Shown piece after piece: positions 16,686 through 25,153 of a DNA stretch of 60,240 bases. This stretch comes from an uncultured Rubrobacteraceae bacterium. GTDB taxonomy: Bacteria; Actinomycetota; Rubrobacteria; Rubrobacterales; Rubrobacteraceae. The notes beneath the pieces are model-generated. The model did not search any database, was not told the origin of the DNA, and was given only the letters and a program-made list of their open reading frames with translations. Where the stretch lies: positions 1 through 60,240 of the forward strand of contig CADCVF010000079.1 in the NCBI GenBank assembly GCA_902806095.1. Reading direction: 5' to 3'. The stretch's first letter is position 1. Each line of letters starts with the position of its first letter. The position numbers were made by a program, and so were the translations under genes.

Positions 16686-17407
16686 CTTGCTGGTTCCAGT
16701 GTAAGCGGTCCCAGGGGTTCGGCCTGGGTGAGCGTGAGGCTGCCATCCTGGGCCAGGGAGAGCGCGGCGGCGAACGCGACCGCTCTATTCAGGCGGTCCA
16801 TATCGCTCGTGAGGCTCTCGTAGGAGATGGCTCCGCCGGCGATGGCCGTGAGGATGATCCCAGCGAGTTCCTGGAGGGTTACCGTGATCGGACCCAGGTG
16901 CCTCACCGGCGGCTCGATGAGACGAGAGAATGCCTGCCTCGCGGCCAGGGACACGCGGTCGGGCTCTATACCGAGGCTTCCCTGTCTCGGAGCTATGGTG
17001 TGGGCCGAAACGTAATGGCCCACGTTCTGGGCGAGGCGGTCCTTTAGGTGCTCGGCTGCGCGCCGGACCTTCAAGTATTCCGTGAGCCTCTCGGCAAGTT
17101 CTTCCGGAGAGAGGGGCTCGTCTTCGATGCCCTCAGTATCTGCGTCGATCGCCGGTGAGAGCGTGCGGCTTTTTAGCAGGATGAGGGCTGCGGCGGAACC
17201 AGCGAAATCCGTATCGCGCTCCAGGGCGTTCGCAGCGTCCGGATGCCGTGCCAGGAGGTAGGACTCGACCAGCTCGCGCAATGGGACCTCGAAGATCTCC
17301 AGTTCGTCCTTGAGGATCAGGGCGAGCAGCCACTCGTACGGCCCCGAGTACACGTCGAGCTCGACGGTAAAGTCCGAGAGCGAGCGTCCGAGGGGCTCGA
17401 AGGTCAT
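16682..17407 (-). CDS. scpA: Segregation and condensation protein A (kleisin)
   Basis: 241 residues. The kleisin N-terminal motif is FTVELDVYSGPYEWLLALI, followed by IFEVPLRELVESYLL, AASALILLKSRTL-type sequence (AAALILLKSRTLSPA) and the acidic EDEPLSPEELAERL linker. The C-terminal winged helix includes VTLQELAGIILTAI. The protein bridges the SMC heads and ScpB. It starts 4 bp inside the end of ald, so it is translationally coupled to it. Alanine dehydrogenase directly upstream of scpAB is a noted arrangement in this lineage but is not functionally obvious. Confidence 0.92.
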   Translation of the reverse strand: MTFEPLGRSLSDFTVELDVYSGPYEWLLALILKDELEIFEVPLRELVESYLLARHPDAANALERDTDFAGSAAALILLKSRTLSPAIDADTEGIEDEPLSPEELAERLTEYLKVRRAAEHLKDRLAQNVGHYVSAHTIAPRQGSLGIEPDRVSLAARQAFSRLIEPPVRHLGPITVTLQELAGIILTAIAGGAISYESLTSDMDRLNRAVAFAAALSLAQDGSLTLTQAEPLGPLTLEPAR

Positions 17408-18537
17408 CTGGCCTCCGAGTGGAGCGGCAACACTGAGGAGAGCTGGTTGTACTCCATGCCAGAGTCGCGGGCGAGGACGGGGTCGACGACCCGTCCCTCG
17501 GCGACGACGACGCCCCTTGCAAGCCCCTCGTCGGCCCCCAGCGCGTCGGAGAGACCGACACCGGCAAGCCTGCGCATGTAAGGCAAGAGGGCGTTGCTGA
17601 GGGCCCTCGTGGCCGTTACGGGCACTGATGCCGGCACGTTCTTGACGCAGTAGTGGGTAACCCCGTACTCGACGAAGGTGGGGTCTGCAAGAGTGGTCGG
17701 ACGGGAGGTCTCGACACAGCCCCCGTAGTCAACGTCGACGTCGACTATCACGCTCCCTTCTTTCATCTGCGAGACCGTCTCACGGTCAACGAGGGCCGGC
17801 GTGCGGGCGCCAACGACCTGTACCGCCCCTATAAGAAGGTCCGAGCGCAGCACGGCGTCCCTGATCCCGAGACTGCTCGCCGCAAGCGTCGTCGTGTTGG
17901 GAAGGCGGGCATCCTCGATAAGCCTGAGGCGGTCCAGATCCCTGTCTATGATGACCACCTCGGCCCCGAGACCGCTGGCCACCCTCGCGGCGCCGGCCCC
18001 GACGATCCCAGCACCGAGTACGACAACGCGTCCCGGCCTCACCCCCGTCGAACCACCGAGCAGTATACCGCGTCCTCCGAAAGGGCGTTGCAGGTAGTGG
18101 GCGCCTATCTGCGGGGTGAGGCGACCCGCGATCTCGCTCATCGGCGTGAGCACGGGCAGGCGGCCACGCGCGTCGCGGATCGTCTCCATGGCGAAAGCGA
18201 CACACCGGGAGTCGAGGAGGGCCCGCATCAGATCCCGGTTGACCGGCAATGAGAGGAAGGAGACAAGGATGAGACCCTCCCTCAGGTACCCGTACTCTTC
18301 CTCGACGGGCCCGTAGACCTTGACGACGATCTCGGAGTCAGTGTAGACCCGCTCGGGCTCCTCGAGGAGGCGCGCGCCGGCTTCCTCGTAGCTCTCGTCG
18401 GTGATGCTCGAGGCCTCCCCCGCCCCGGCCTCGACGAAGATCCTGTGTCCCGCGCGGGTCAACTCGTATACGGCGTGCGGGGCCAGCGCGACCCTGCTCT
18501 CCCCCTGGGTCCTCTCGGTTGGCACCCCGATCCTCAT
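17404..18537 (-). CDS. ald: Alanine dehydrogenase
   Basis: 377 residues, the usual length. It interconverts L-alanine and pyruvate plus ammonia with NAD. The N-terminal signature MRIGVPTERTQGESRVALAP contains the Arg that binds pyruvate. The conserved VKVYGPVEEEY gives the Lys, and the NAD-binding Rossmann motif is VVVLGAGIVGAGAARVASGL. Later ones are MKEGSVIVDVDVDYGGCVE and the CVKNVPASVPVTATRALSNA block. Its start lies 13 bp after the stop of the small hypothetical gene, and its stop overlaps scpA. Confidence 0.93.
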   Translation of the reverse strand: MRIGVPTERTQGESRVALAPHAVYELTRAGHRIFVEAGAGEASSITDESYEEAGARLLEEPERVYTDSEIVVKVYGPVEEEYGYLREGLILVSFLSLPVNRDLMRALLDSRCVAFAMETIRDARGRLPVLTPMSEIAGRLTPQIGAHYLQRPFGGRGILLGGSTGVRPGRVVVLGAGIVGAGAARVASGLGAEVVIIDRDLDRLRLIEDARLPNTTTLAASSLGIRDAVLRSDLLIGAVQVVGARTPALVDRETVSQMKEGSVIVDVDVDYGGCVETSRPTTLADPTFVEYGVTHYCVKNVPASVPVTATRALSNALLPYMRRLAGVGLSDALGADEGLARGVVVAEGRVVDPVLARDSGMEYNQLSSVLPLHSEAR

Positions 18538-18550
18538 CGTCGGCCCACTT

Positions 18551-19114
18551 TCAAGCCACGCTCCACGATGGATGGGCTTGTAAGAAGCCGTTCAGTTCCT
18601 GCTCGGCTCCGAGGACTCCGAGGCCGACTGCCCCTGCGGGCACCGGCGTCCACGATGGGGCGAACCTGACGCAGAAGCCGGCATCCCAGAGGTCGAGTGC
18701 GAGGGCCTGCAAAGTGGTCGCCGCTGCCGAGGTGGGGGGCGTCACGCGGGCTGCCCTTGTCTCGAGGACGGCCTCAGAGAGCGCTGCTGTGGTAGTCAGG
18801 GACCGTAATACGGTCTCCAGAGCCGAGCCGAGGTCGCGTTCCGAGAGAGCAAGGATCTCACCCAGGATCTCACGTTTTGGCATTGCAGGGTCGTCTGTCT
18901 CGAGGACCGAGGAGCGTGCGGTCCCGGGCAGGGCGGGAAGTGTGGGTGTTGGAGGAACATCTTCGAGTCTCTCCCAGGAGAGCGACGCCGAGAACTCGAT
19001 CAGGCCAGCAGTACTTGTGGCGATGGTACCAGCGGGGGCGCCGGTGGCGAGCACGGCCGTTAAGAGCCGGCTTTCGGTCCCGAGGACCTCACGCGTTGCG
19101 CCGGCCTCCCTCAG
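18551..19114 (-). CDS. Hypothetical protein between pyrG and ald
   Basis: A frame of about 187 residues that I do not recognise. It is alanine, leucine and threonine rich with no clear membrane segment. It has an N-terminal region [19 protein letters not shown] and a C-terminal region [20 protein letters not shown]. The frame is open far into pyrG, but there is no ATG near the junction. The best-placed start is a CTG at 19114 that overlaps the pyrG stop (CTGA); a GTG at 19054 is the first conventional choice. It fits into the operon with 4-bp-type coupling on one side and a 13-bp gap on the other, and third-position GC bias supports that it is real. Confidence 0.6.
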   Translation of the reverse strand: MREAGATREVLGTESRLLTAVLATGAPAGTIATSTAGLIEFSASLSWERLEDVPPTPTLPALPGTARSSVLETDDPAMPKREILGEILALSERDLGSALETVLRSLTTTAALSEAVLETRAARVTPPTSAAATTLQALALDLWDAGFCVRFAPSWTPVPAGAVGLGVLGAEQELNGFLQAHPSWSVA

Positions 19115-20754
19115 TGGGCCGCCCTTTGTTCCGGCCTGAGGGCTTCTCTGTCCAGGTCGGCCGTCTGCCCGCAGGCGTCCACAAAGCCGTAGAACAGCGG
19201 GTGGGGCCTCAGGGGGCGGCTCTTGAACTCGGGATGGAACTGGCTCCCGATATAGAACGGGTGGTCCCCTATCTCTGCTATCTCGACCAGCCTGCCGTCG
19301 GGTGATGTGCCCGAGAAAATCATCCCCGCATCGGCGAGGGCGTCCCTGTAAGCGTTGTTCACCTCGTAACGGTGGCGGTGGCGTTCGTGGACTAGGCCCG
19401 AGCCGTAGACCTCCTCGGCAAGGGTGCCTGGCACGATCTGGCACGGCCAGTGCCCGAGGCGCATCGTACCGCCCATCTCGACGCCGACCTGGTCGGGCAT
19501 GATGTCTATGACGGGGTGTGGTGTATCCTGCTCGAACTCGGTGGAGTTCGCGATCTCGAGGCCCGCGACGTTGCGGGCGAACTCGATGACCTCTATCTGC
19601 ATCCCGAGACAGAGCCCCAGGTAGGGCGTCCCGGTCTCCCGCGCGTAGCGGGCCGCCTCTATCTTGCCCTCGGCGCCCCTGTGGCCGAAGCCAGGTAGCA
19701 CGAGGACGCCATCGACGCCCGCGAGCCGCTCTTCCGTAGAAGCCCTGTCCACGAGCTGCTCGGAGTCGACCCAGTCGAGCTCGACCTTCAGGCCATGGGC
19801 GCCACCGGCGTGGGCAAGGGCCTCGACCACGGAGAGGTAAGCGTCCTGGAGCTTTATGTACTTACCGATGATCGCGACCCTTACCGTACGCCTGGCCCCG
19901 AGCATGCGGGAGACGAGGTGCCGCCACTCCCCGAGGTCGGCGTGGGGCGCGCTCAGCCCAAGCTTATCCAGCGCCAGGTCGTCGAGGCCCTCCTCGTGCA
20001 GATTCAAGGGTATCGCGTAGAGGTTGGGGGCGTCCTCGGCCGCGATAACAGAGTCGAGCTCCGTGTCAGCGAAGAGCGCGATCTTCTTCCTAATATCGTC
20101 GCTTATGGGCCTGTCCGCGCGGCAGATGAGCACATCGGGGGTTATGCCGATCTCACGCAGGCGCTGCGCCGAGTGCTGGGTCGGCTTGGTCTTGAGCTCG
20201 CCCGCCGCCTCTATGTAGGGGACGTAGGAGACGTGGACGTAGAGCACGTTTTTGCGTCCGACGTCGTTTCTGAACTGCCTTATGGCCTCGAGGAAAGGCA
20301 GGCTCTCGATATCTCCTACGGTGCCCCCGATCTCGGTTATGACGATGTCCTTGTCCTGGCCGAGGCGCCCTATCCTGTTCTTGATCTCATCGGTTATGTG
20401 CGGGATTACCTGCACGGTCGCCCCGAGGTAGTCGCCCCTCCTCTCGCGGGTTATGACCTCCCAGTAGACGCTGCCCGTGGTCACGTTGGAGAGTCTGCCG
20501 AGGTTCTCGTCGAGGAAGCGCTCGTAATGACCGAGGTCGAGGTCAGTCTCCGCCCCGTCCTCGGTGACGAAGACCTCGCCGTGCTGGTAAGGGTTCATCG
20601 TCCCAGGGTCCACGTTGATGTAAGGGTCGAACTTCTGAAGCACGACCCTGTATCCCCGGCTCTTGAGCAGCATCCCAAGCGCCGCAGCGCTAGTCCCTTT
20701 GCCTATGGACGACACTACGCCGCCCGTCACGAAGATATACTTGGTCTCGCTCAT
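19111..20754 (-). CDS. pyrG: CTP synthase
   Basis: 547 residues. It aminates UTP to CTP with glutamine and ATP. The N-terminal synthase domain opens with [20 protein letters not shown] and includes [20 protein letters not shown] and the allosteric/UTP region [19 protein letters not shown]. The glutaminase domain (about 290-530) has [19 protein letters not shown], the nucleophile Cys in LGLCLGMQ, and the catalytic His-Glu pair in [12 protein letters not shown]. It heads the ten-gene operon ending at der. About 210 bp separates it from the next gene upstream, where a leader hairpin is visible. Confidence 0.97.
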   Translation of the reverse strand: MSETKYIFVTGGVVSSIGKGTSAAALGMLLKSRGYRVVLQKFDPYINVDPGTMNPYQHGEVFVTEDGAETDLDLGHYERFLDENLGRLSNVTTGSVYWEVITRERRGDYLGATVQVIPHITDEIKNRIGRLGQDKDIVITEIGGTVGDIESLPFLEAIRQFRNDVGRKNVLYVHVSYVPYIEAAGELKTKPTQHSAQRLREIGITPDVLICRADRPISDDIRKKIALFADTELDSVIAAEDAPNLYAIPLNLHEEGLDDLALDKLGLSAPHADLGEWRHLVSRMLGARRTVRVAIIGKYIKLQDAYLSVVEALAHAGGAHGLKVELDWVDSEQLVDRASTEERLAGVDGVLVLPGFGHRGAEGKIEAARYARETGTPYLGLCLGMQIEVIEFARNVAGLEIANSTEFEQDTPHPVIDIMPDQVGVEMGGTMRLGHWPCQIVPGTLAEEVYGSGLVHERHRHRYEVNNAYRDALADAGMIFSGTSPDGRLVEIAEIGDHPFYIGSQFHPEFKSRPLRPHPLFYGFVDACGQTADLDREALRPEQRAAH

Positions 20755-20840
20755 CTACACCCCCAAGGAAAGAACCAACGTGACGCCCCTACCTGCTCTA
20801 AGAGTCGGAATCGGGGAAGAGAATCCGGCGGCGGTGAGGC

Positions 20841-20860
20841 GCGGGATCACTACTTCCCGC
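20841..20860 (-). promoter_or_regulatory. Hairpin in the pyrG leader
   Basis: GCGGGA and TCCCGC arms with an 8-nt loop lie about 87 bp upstream of the pyrG start codon, flanked by further pairing GAGG/CCTC. It could be a leader regulatory hairpin. I could not place a convincing promoter; TATGAT at 20895-20900 (minus strand) is a possible -10. Confidence 0.3.
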
Positions 20861-20963
20861 AAACCTCTACTCAGGCACGCCTGCATGGATCTCTATCATA
20901 CGACTTCTTGCGCCAGAATGAAACAGTCAGATCGGTAGACGCTGTCCCACAGGGCCTGGGGCC

Positions 20964-22238
20964 TTAGTCTGCCAACTCGCCATTCGGGGGCGTATCGGGG
21001 CGCAGCCACAGCGAGACGTGTGCCGGTTGCAGCGTCTGCCCCACGACCGTTACCAGATCCGCATTCAAACTGTCCAGGTCCGCCTCGTCACGAAGCTTCG
21101 CGGAGAACGCTTCGAGAGTCTTTCTCGCATCGTACTTCCGTCTGTACAAACGGCGATCTATGAAGGACTGGATGCGCCGTCTCACAGGGTCGAACAGGGC
21201 GGCGATCACAAGAGTAGAAGCCACAACGGCGAGCTGCGGAAGATCATCCTGTCCGGTGAACGTTTGGAGGAGTGCTTGAGTTGCCGTCACGCCCCCGAAG
21301 TAGACCAGCACCAGTGAGGCGGTCAGAGCTCCGTAGACCAGGGCGCGGTTTATGACCACGTCTATGTCGTAGAGGCGGTACTTGAGAACGGCGAAGCCGA
21401 TGGCTACGGGGACTCCACCGAAGCTCAAGGTAATAGCGTCTTCCAGAAGGTTCCCCAACATGCCGGAAGCACTGCTCCCTGCATCCGAGGGGAAGAGCGT
21501 TCCGTAGATCACCGCCCCCGAAACCCCCAGGGCAACTATCGAGGCGGCGAAGGCCAGCCATTTGATCTGCTCCCGCACCTCTTCTCCAGAACGGAGGTAG
21601 CGTACGATCAGGCTCGACGCCGAGGCCAGAAGACATATGGGGAATAGTAGCCCGATGAGTTCGGTCGCATTCGCCAACCAGGGGGACCCTTCCAGCCCGA
21701 ACGGGTTGCGCACGTTCCTAAGCTCGGAGAGCGGACCAGGAGCGAGGATGGTCACGACGATATTTGTGGCGATCACCGCCCCGCACAACCAGGCCACAGG
21801 ACGCCACCTGCTCGAAGGGAGCCTCCCGTCCGGGAACAGCAGGATCAGGAAGGCCCCTAGTAGTAAAGCCGTCGGTGGCAGGAACTCGGCCAGTGAGCCG
21901 ACCGCAGCCGGGTAAGGAACCAAGCCGGGCACAGTCATCCGTACGCCGTAAAGCCCGTACGAGCCGGTAGCCATACCCATCATCCATGCGATGCCGACGG
22001 CCAGAGAGATCCAGCCTATGGGATTCGTGGGGCGCCTGAAGACGATAAGGGCTCCCACGATCGGGAAGGGGAGGAAGGGCAGTATCGCCCACAACGGCGT
22101 GCTTATGCCCCCCGTACCCCAGCTACTGGAAGGCCGGACGGGCAGGGTGAGGATATGCAGAGCGACGGCGGCCAGAAACAGGGTCACAGAGAGGGCGGCG
22201 AGCGACCAGGCCAGCCAGGGGGTGGTCCGGGTACTCAT
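20964..22238 (-). CDS. Multi-spanning sensor-like membrane protein lacking a kinase domain
   Basis: 424 residues. The N-terminal two thirds holds about 8-9 membrane helices (WSLAALSVTLFLAAVALHI, LPPTALLLGAFLILLFPDG and others). After the helices come VLKYRLYDIDVVINRALVYG, SFIDRRLYRRKYDARKTLEA and a short cytosolic piece ending at VSLWLRPDT. This is the sensory half found in front of HisKA_3/HATPase kinases, for example the paralogue at 40987-43278, but here the protein stops where a GAF/kinase would begin. A second kinase-less paralogue is at 39584. It may act as a stand-alone sensor or partner of a kinase. It points away from the LuxR remnant at 22335. Confidence 0.8.
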   Translation of the reverse strand: MSTRTTPWLAWSLAALSVTLFLAAVALHILTLPVRPSSSWGTGGISTPLWAILPFLPFPIVGALIVFRRPTNPIGWISLAVGIAWMMGMATGSYGLYGVRMTVPGLVPYPAAVGSLAEFLPPTALLLGAFLILLFPDGRLPSSRWRPVAWLCGAVIATNIVVTILAPGPLSELRNVRNPFGLEGSPWLANATELIGLLFPICLLASASSLIVRYLRSGEEVREQIKWLAFAASIVALGVSGAVIYGTLFPSDAGSSASGMLGNLLEDAITLSFGGVPVAIGFAVLKYRLYDIDVVINRALVYGALTASLVLVYFGGVTATQALLQTFTGQDDLPQLAVVASTLVIAALFDPVRRRIQSFIDRRLYRRKYDARKTLEAFSAKLRDEADLDSLNADLVTVVGQTLQPAHVSLWLRPDTPPNGELAD

Positions 22239-22334
22239 CCCATTGACTCCCTATCCCTGATCTCGTCGGTCACGACACTACTCTACAGTGCTACCGTCTC
22301 CCGAGCGTTACGAACTGCGTTACGAAGTCGAGGA

Positions 22335-23142
22335 ATGTGCGAAGGCGATCTTTACGGTGCTCTCGACCTGCTCCACGAAGCAGAGCGCCTGTACATGAGT
22401 GACTTTTCCCCCAATGTGCGTCCTATCGCGGCGTTGAAGACACGGGTGTGGGTCGCCCAGGGTAGGTTGGGTGAAGCCCTCGACTGGGCGCGTGAGCAGG
22501 GCCTGTCCGCCCATGACGACCTCAGCTACGTGCGCGAGTTCGAGCATGTCACCCTGGCCAGGGTGCTCATCGCCCGGTATCAGAGCGATCGGGAAGAACG
22601 CTCCATTCACGAGGCAACGGGACTTTCGGAGCGCCTCCTGAAAGCAGCGGAAGAAGGGGAGAGGACGGGAAGCGTGATCAAAATCCTGGTGCTGCAGGCG
22701 CTCGCTCACGAGACGCAAGGCGACATCCCTGCTGCGCATGTGCCGCTGGAACGTGCCCTGACGCTGGCCGAGCCGGAGGGCTACGTCCGAGTCTTTGTCG
22801 ACGAAGGTATGCCGATGTCTCGACTACTGTCCGAAGCAGCCGCTCATGGGATCATGCCGAACTACACAGGCAGGTTGCTGGCCGCATTCGAAGCCGAGGC
22901 GCAGGGGAGCGAAGACAGATCCTATTCGCTTCTTGCCGAGCCGTTGAGCCAACGCGAGTTAGAGGTGCTGCAGCTCATCGCCCAGGGACTCTCGAATCGT
23001 GAGATCAGCGAACGGCTCTTCCTCGCCCTGGACACGGTCAAGGGGCACAACCGCAGAATCCTATGGCAAGCTTTCGGTACAGAGGCGCACCGAAGCTGTA
23101 GGAAAAGCCAGATCCCTCGGTATCCTCCCTCGTTACAACTAG
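22335..23142 (+). pseudogene. MalT/LuxR-type transcriptional regulator, 5'-truncated and frameshifted
   Basis: Residues GALDLLHEAERLYMSDFSPN through AFEAEAQG match the TPR-like C-terminal half of large MalT-type ATP-dependent LuxR regulators. An HTH domain follows (LSQRELEVLQLIAQGLSNRE, ISERLFLALDTVKGHNRRI). The N-terminal NTPase half is absent. Within the HTH an extra base near 23060 (ATCCTATGGC) breaks the frame. The proper ending, GKLSVQRRTEAVGKARSLG then ILPRYN and TAG at 23140-23142, lies in another frame. So the gene is both truncated and frameshifted. It is flanked downstream by two copies of the small gene that usually follows such regulators. Confidence 0.8.
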
Positions 23143-23229
23143 AAACGACACCTCCAAACAACACTGAAGTATCGGTTGGCCAATACCGTGCCGTAACTAT
23201 GCCCCTGTACAAACGATCTCGATCAACCG

Positions 23230-23403
23230 ATGGTCTATCTGATCAGGGTCAAGGGCCACCTGGGTCCTCAATGGACAGACTGGTTCGGGGGCATGGCGAT
23301 CACGCTGGAAGAGGACGGCGACACGCTATTGACCGGCCAGGTGGCCGATCAGGCCGCGCTCATCCGTAGATGCTTCCCCGGTGCCCCACGCGGGTCACGG
23401 TGA
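23230..23403 (+). pseudogene. Truncated copy of the small gene at 24057
   Basis: From ATG 23230 the translation MVYLIRVKGHLGPQWTDWF follows the intact gene at 24057 closely for about 45 residues, up to the ADQAAL region near 23360. It then runs into unrelated codons that are the 3' end of the toxin gene on the other strand and stops at 23401-23403. The upstream non-coding bases (ACACC or ACCCC, CCAAAC, CCTGTACA) are also duplicated. This is a partial segmental duplication broken at the toxin-antitoxin module. Confidence 0.75.
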
Positions 23404-23647
23404 CCGTCATCTCGGCGTCGTCCACGTTGTAGAGGACTCGGTAGTCGCCGACCCGCATGCGGTAGCCCTCCCGACCGGACAGCCTTCGAGAGCCTGCGGG
23501 CCTGGGGTTTTCAGCGAGGGCGTCCATGGCCGGGTCGAGGCGCTCCTGGACTTCTCGGGGCAACTTCCCGAGAGCCTTGTCGGCCCTCGCCTCGATAAAG
23601 ACCGCGTAGGTCAAGCGTGTCGACGGCGGCGCTTGGACTCCTCCCAC
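23360..23647 (-). CDS. RelE/ParE-family toxin
   Basis: 95 residues. It matches the RelE/ParE fold: FIEARADKALGKLPREVQER in the first helix pair, then SRRLSGREGYRMRVGDYRVLY and the strand VTVTRVGHRGSIYG. The basic residues and terminal Tyr are those used by RelE-type ribosome-dependent mRNA interferases. Its start overlaps the antitoxin end by 37 bp, the normal antitoxin-first order. The ATG at 23647 gives a 10-residue non-conserved leader, so the real start may be slightly later. The 3' end abuts the broken duplicate gene on the other strand. Confidence 0.82.
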   Translation of the reverse strand: MGGVQAPPSTRLTYAVFIEARADKALGKLPREVQERLDPAMDALAENPRPAGSRRLSGREGYRMRVGDYRVLYNVDDAEMTVTVTRVGHRGSIYG

Positions 23648-23817
23648 GGGATGACGTCGGCCTCGCCGCGCTCGATCTTTGCCATATCTTCGTCGTAGGC
23701 TCCGATGGCCTCCAGATCCTCGACGGCCTCCATAAGCCGCTCGTACTCATCGACGCTCAGGATCACGCCGACCCTTGCGCCATCCTCGTTCGTCAGATAA
23801 CGGGCTTCCACCTTCAT
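23611..23817 (-). CDS. Phd/YefM-like antitoxin
   Basis: 68 residues from ATG 23817 (MKVEARYLTNEDGARVGVIL); the frame is open to 23892 but AAGGATGAAGG precedes the ATG well. The SVDEYERLMEAVEDLEAI segment is typical of the Phd/YefM group, with a charged disordered tail (GEADVIPWEESKRRRRHA) that would wrap the toxin. It should neutralise the RelE-type toxin and repress its own promoter. There is no clean palindrome just upstream. Confidence 0.8.
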   Translation of the reverse strand: MKVEARYLTNEDGARVGVILSVDEYERLMEAVEDLEAIGAYDEDMAKIERGEADVIPWEESKRRRRHA

Positions 23818-24056
23818 CCTTCCTCCTCGAATGATGCCGTCCTGGAGTTCGCCGCAACTCGAAGTGTACTGCAAACGTTGGATCGCTGGCACACTCCCTT
23901 ACTTCGGGAAGCTCCGACAACTCCACGGATGATCGAGTCAGTCGGCGCCAGAACCAAAAACAACACCCCCAAACGACACTTTGGTGTGTGTACGTCAACA
24001 CCGCATCGTAGCTATGCTCCTGTACATGGAACGATGGCTACGAAAGGTGGAGGGTA

Positions 24057-24284
24057 GTGTCAAGCGAACTCGATCAACCGATGGTCTACCAGATCAGGAT
24101 CAAGGGCCATCTGGGTCCTCAATGGACAGACTGGTTCGGGGGCATGACCATCACATTGGAAGACAATGGCGACACGCTTCTAACCGGCCAGGTGGTGGAT
24201 CAGGCCGCGCTCTATGGGTTGCTAAGGAAAGTGCGTAATCTGGGAATGCCCTTGATCTCGGCCATTCGCGTTAAACCCGGCTAG
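24057..24284 (+). CDS. Small conserved hypothetical protein accompanying MalT/LuxR regulators
   Basis: 75 residues from GTG 24057; ATG 24081 (MVYQIRIKGHLGPQWTDWF) is equally possible and matches the start of the duplicated copy. Sequences ending in TLLTGQVVDQAALYGLLRKV and RNLGMPLISAIRVKPG are recurrent small proteins that I associate with MalT-like LuxR regulators in Chloroflexi and actinobacteria. The function is unknown. Here the nearby regulator is broken while this copy is intact. It is followed 58 bp later by the DUF4386 gene. Confidence 0.7.
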   Translation: MSSELDQPMVYQIRIKGHLGPQWTDWFGGMTITLEDNGDTLLTGQVVDQAALYGLLRKVRNLGMPLISAIRVKPG

Positions 24285-24342
24285 GCAAATGCGTCCGACG
24301 TCAAACAGTAATCGAGACAAGCCGCCGATAAAGGAGAGGACA

Positions 24343-25056
24343 ATGACTTCAATCAAGAACACCGCAAGGCTTGCAGGGTTCCTGATACTATTGATCGCCA
24401 TACTGGCTCCCTTCAGCATTTTGTACCTTCCCTCCACTTTCATTGTGCCCGGAGATGCCGCGGCAACAGCTAGCAATGTCATGGCGTCTGACGGGTTGTT
24501 CCGCCTCGGCATTGTTGTCGACTCAGTCGTCATTTTGCTCGAGATCGTGGTGATCTCAGTCCTTTACGTACTGCTCAGGCCGGTAAACAGAACGCTTGCT
24601 CTGGTTGCGGCGTTTGCCAGGCTGGCGATGACCGTTGTTATGGCAGTCAATGTGTTTAACAGTCTTGGTGTCCTGCTACTTTCGAACGATGCCGAGTACT
24701 TGACAGTATTCGAGCCAGATCAGCTGCACGCTCTCGTGCTGCTATTTCTCAGTCTGCATGACAGTGGAGTTTATATTTGGCAGGTGATTTTTGGCTTCCA
24801 TTTTGCCCCCCTTGGGTACTTGGTCTTCAAGTCGGGCTACTTTCCCAGGATTCTGGGCGTCTTGTTGATGGTTGCATGCTTTGGCTATCTAATGGATAGC
24901 TTTGGAATTCTTTTTCCGAGTAGTGGAGCACTTTCCATGGTCTCCTCGGTTCTACTTGCGGCTGGGGTTATTGGCGAACTGTCGTTTACCTTGTGGCTTC
25001 TGATCAAGGGCGTAAACGTCGAACAGTGGGAAATACGTGCCCATAAATCTGCCTGA
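24343..25056 (+). CDS. DUF4386 family membrane protein
   Basis: 237 residues from ATG 24343, with AAGGAGAGG ideally spaced upstream. There are about six or seven membrane helices, starting with TARLAGFLILLIAILAPFSI, then GIVVDSVVILLEIVVISVLY and further. The conserved block LHDSGVYIWQVIFGFHFAPL and GYLVFKSGYFPRILGVLL is diagnostic of DUF4386. The function is unknown. The base composition looks clearly more AT-rich than the flanking genes, which fits recent acquisition with the neighbouring decayed regulator region. Confidence 0.85.
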   Translation: MTSIKNTARLAGFLILLIAILAPFSILYLPSTFIVPGDAAATASNVMASDGLFRLGIVVDSVVILLEIVVISVLYVLLRPVNRTLALVAAFARLAMTVVMAVNVFNSLGVLLLSNDAEYLTVFEPDQLHALVLLFLSLHDSGVYIWQVIFGFHFAPLGYLVFKSGYFPRILGVLLMVACFGYLMDSFGILFPSSGALSMVSSVLLAAGVIGELSFTLWLLIKGVNVEQWEIRAHKSA

Positions 25057-25153
25057 ACATAGTCCAAACCGAAGGGATAGGACCTTCGGTTTCGAACCAG
25101 CACCCCGCGAGGCACGCAGGGCTGCGCCAAACCAAACTTGGAGGAGGAAACTG

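Noticed and set aside
12711-20754. Numerous long plus-strand open frames opposite the pyrG-to-der operon
   Set aside because: They are antisense shadows of verified genes caused by GC-rich third positions.
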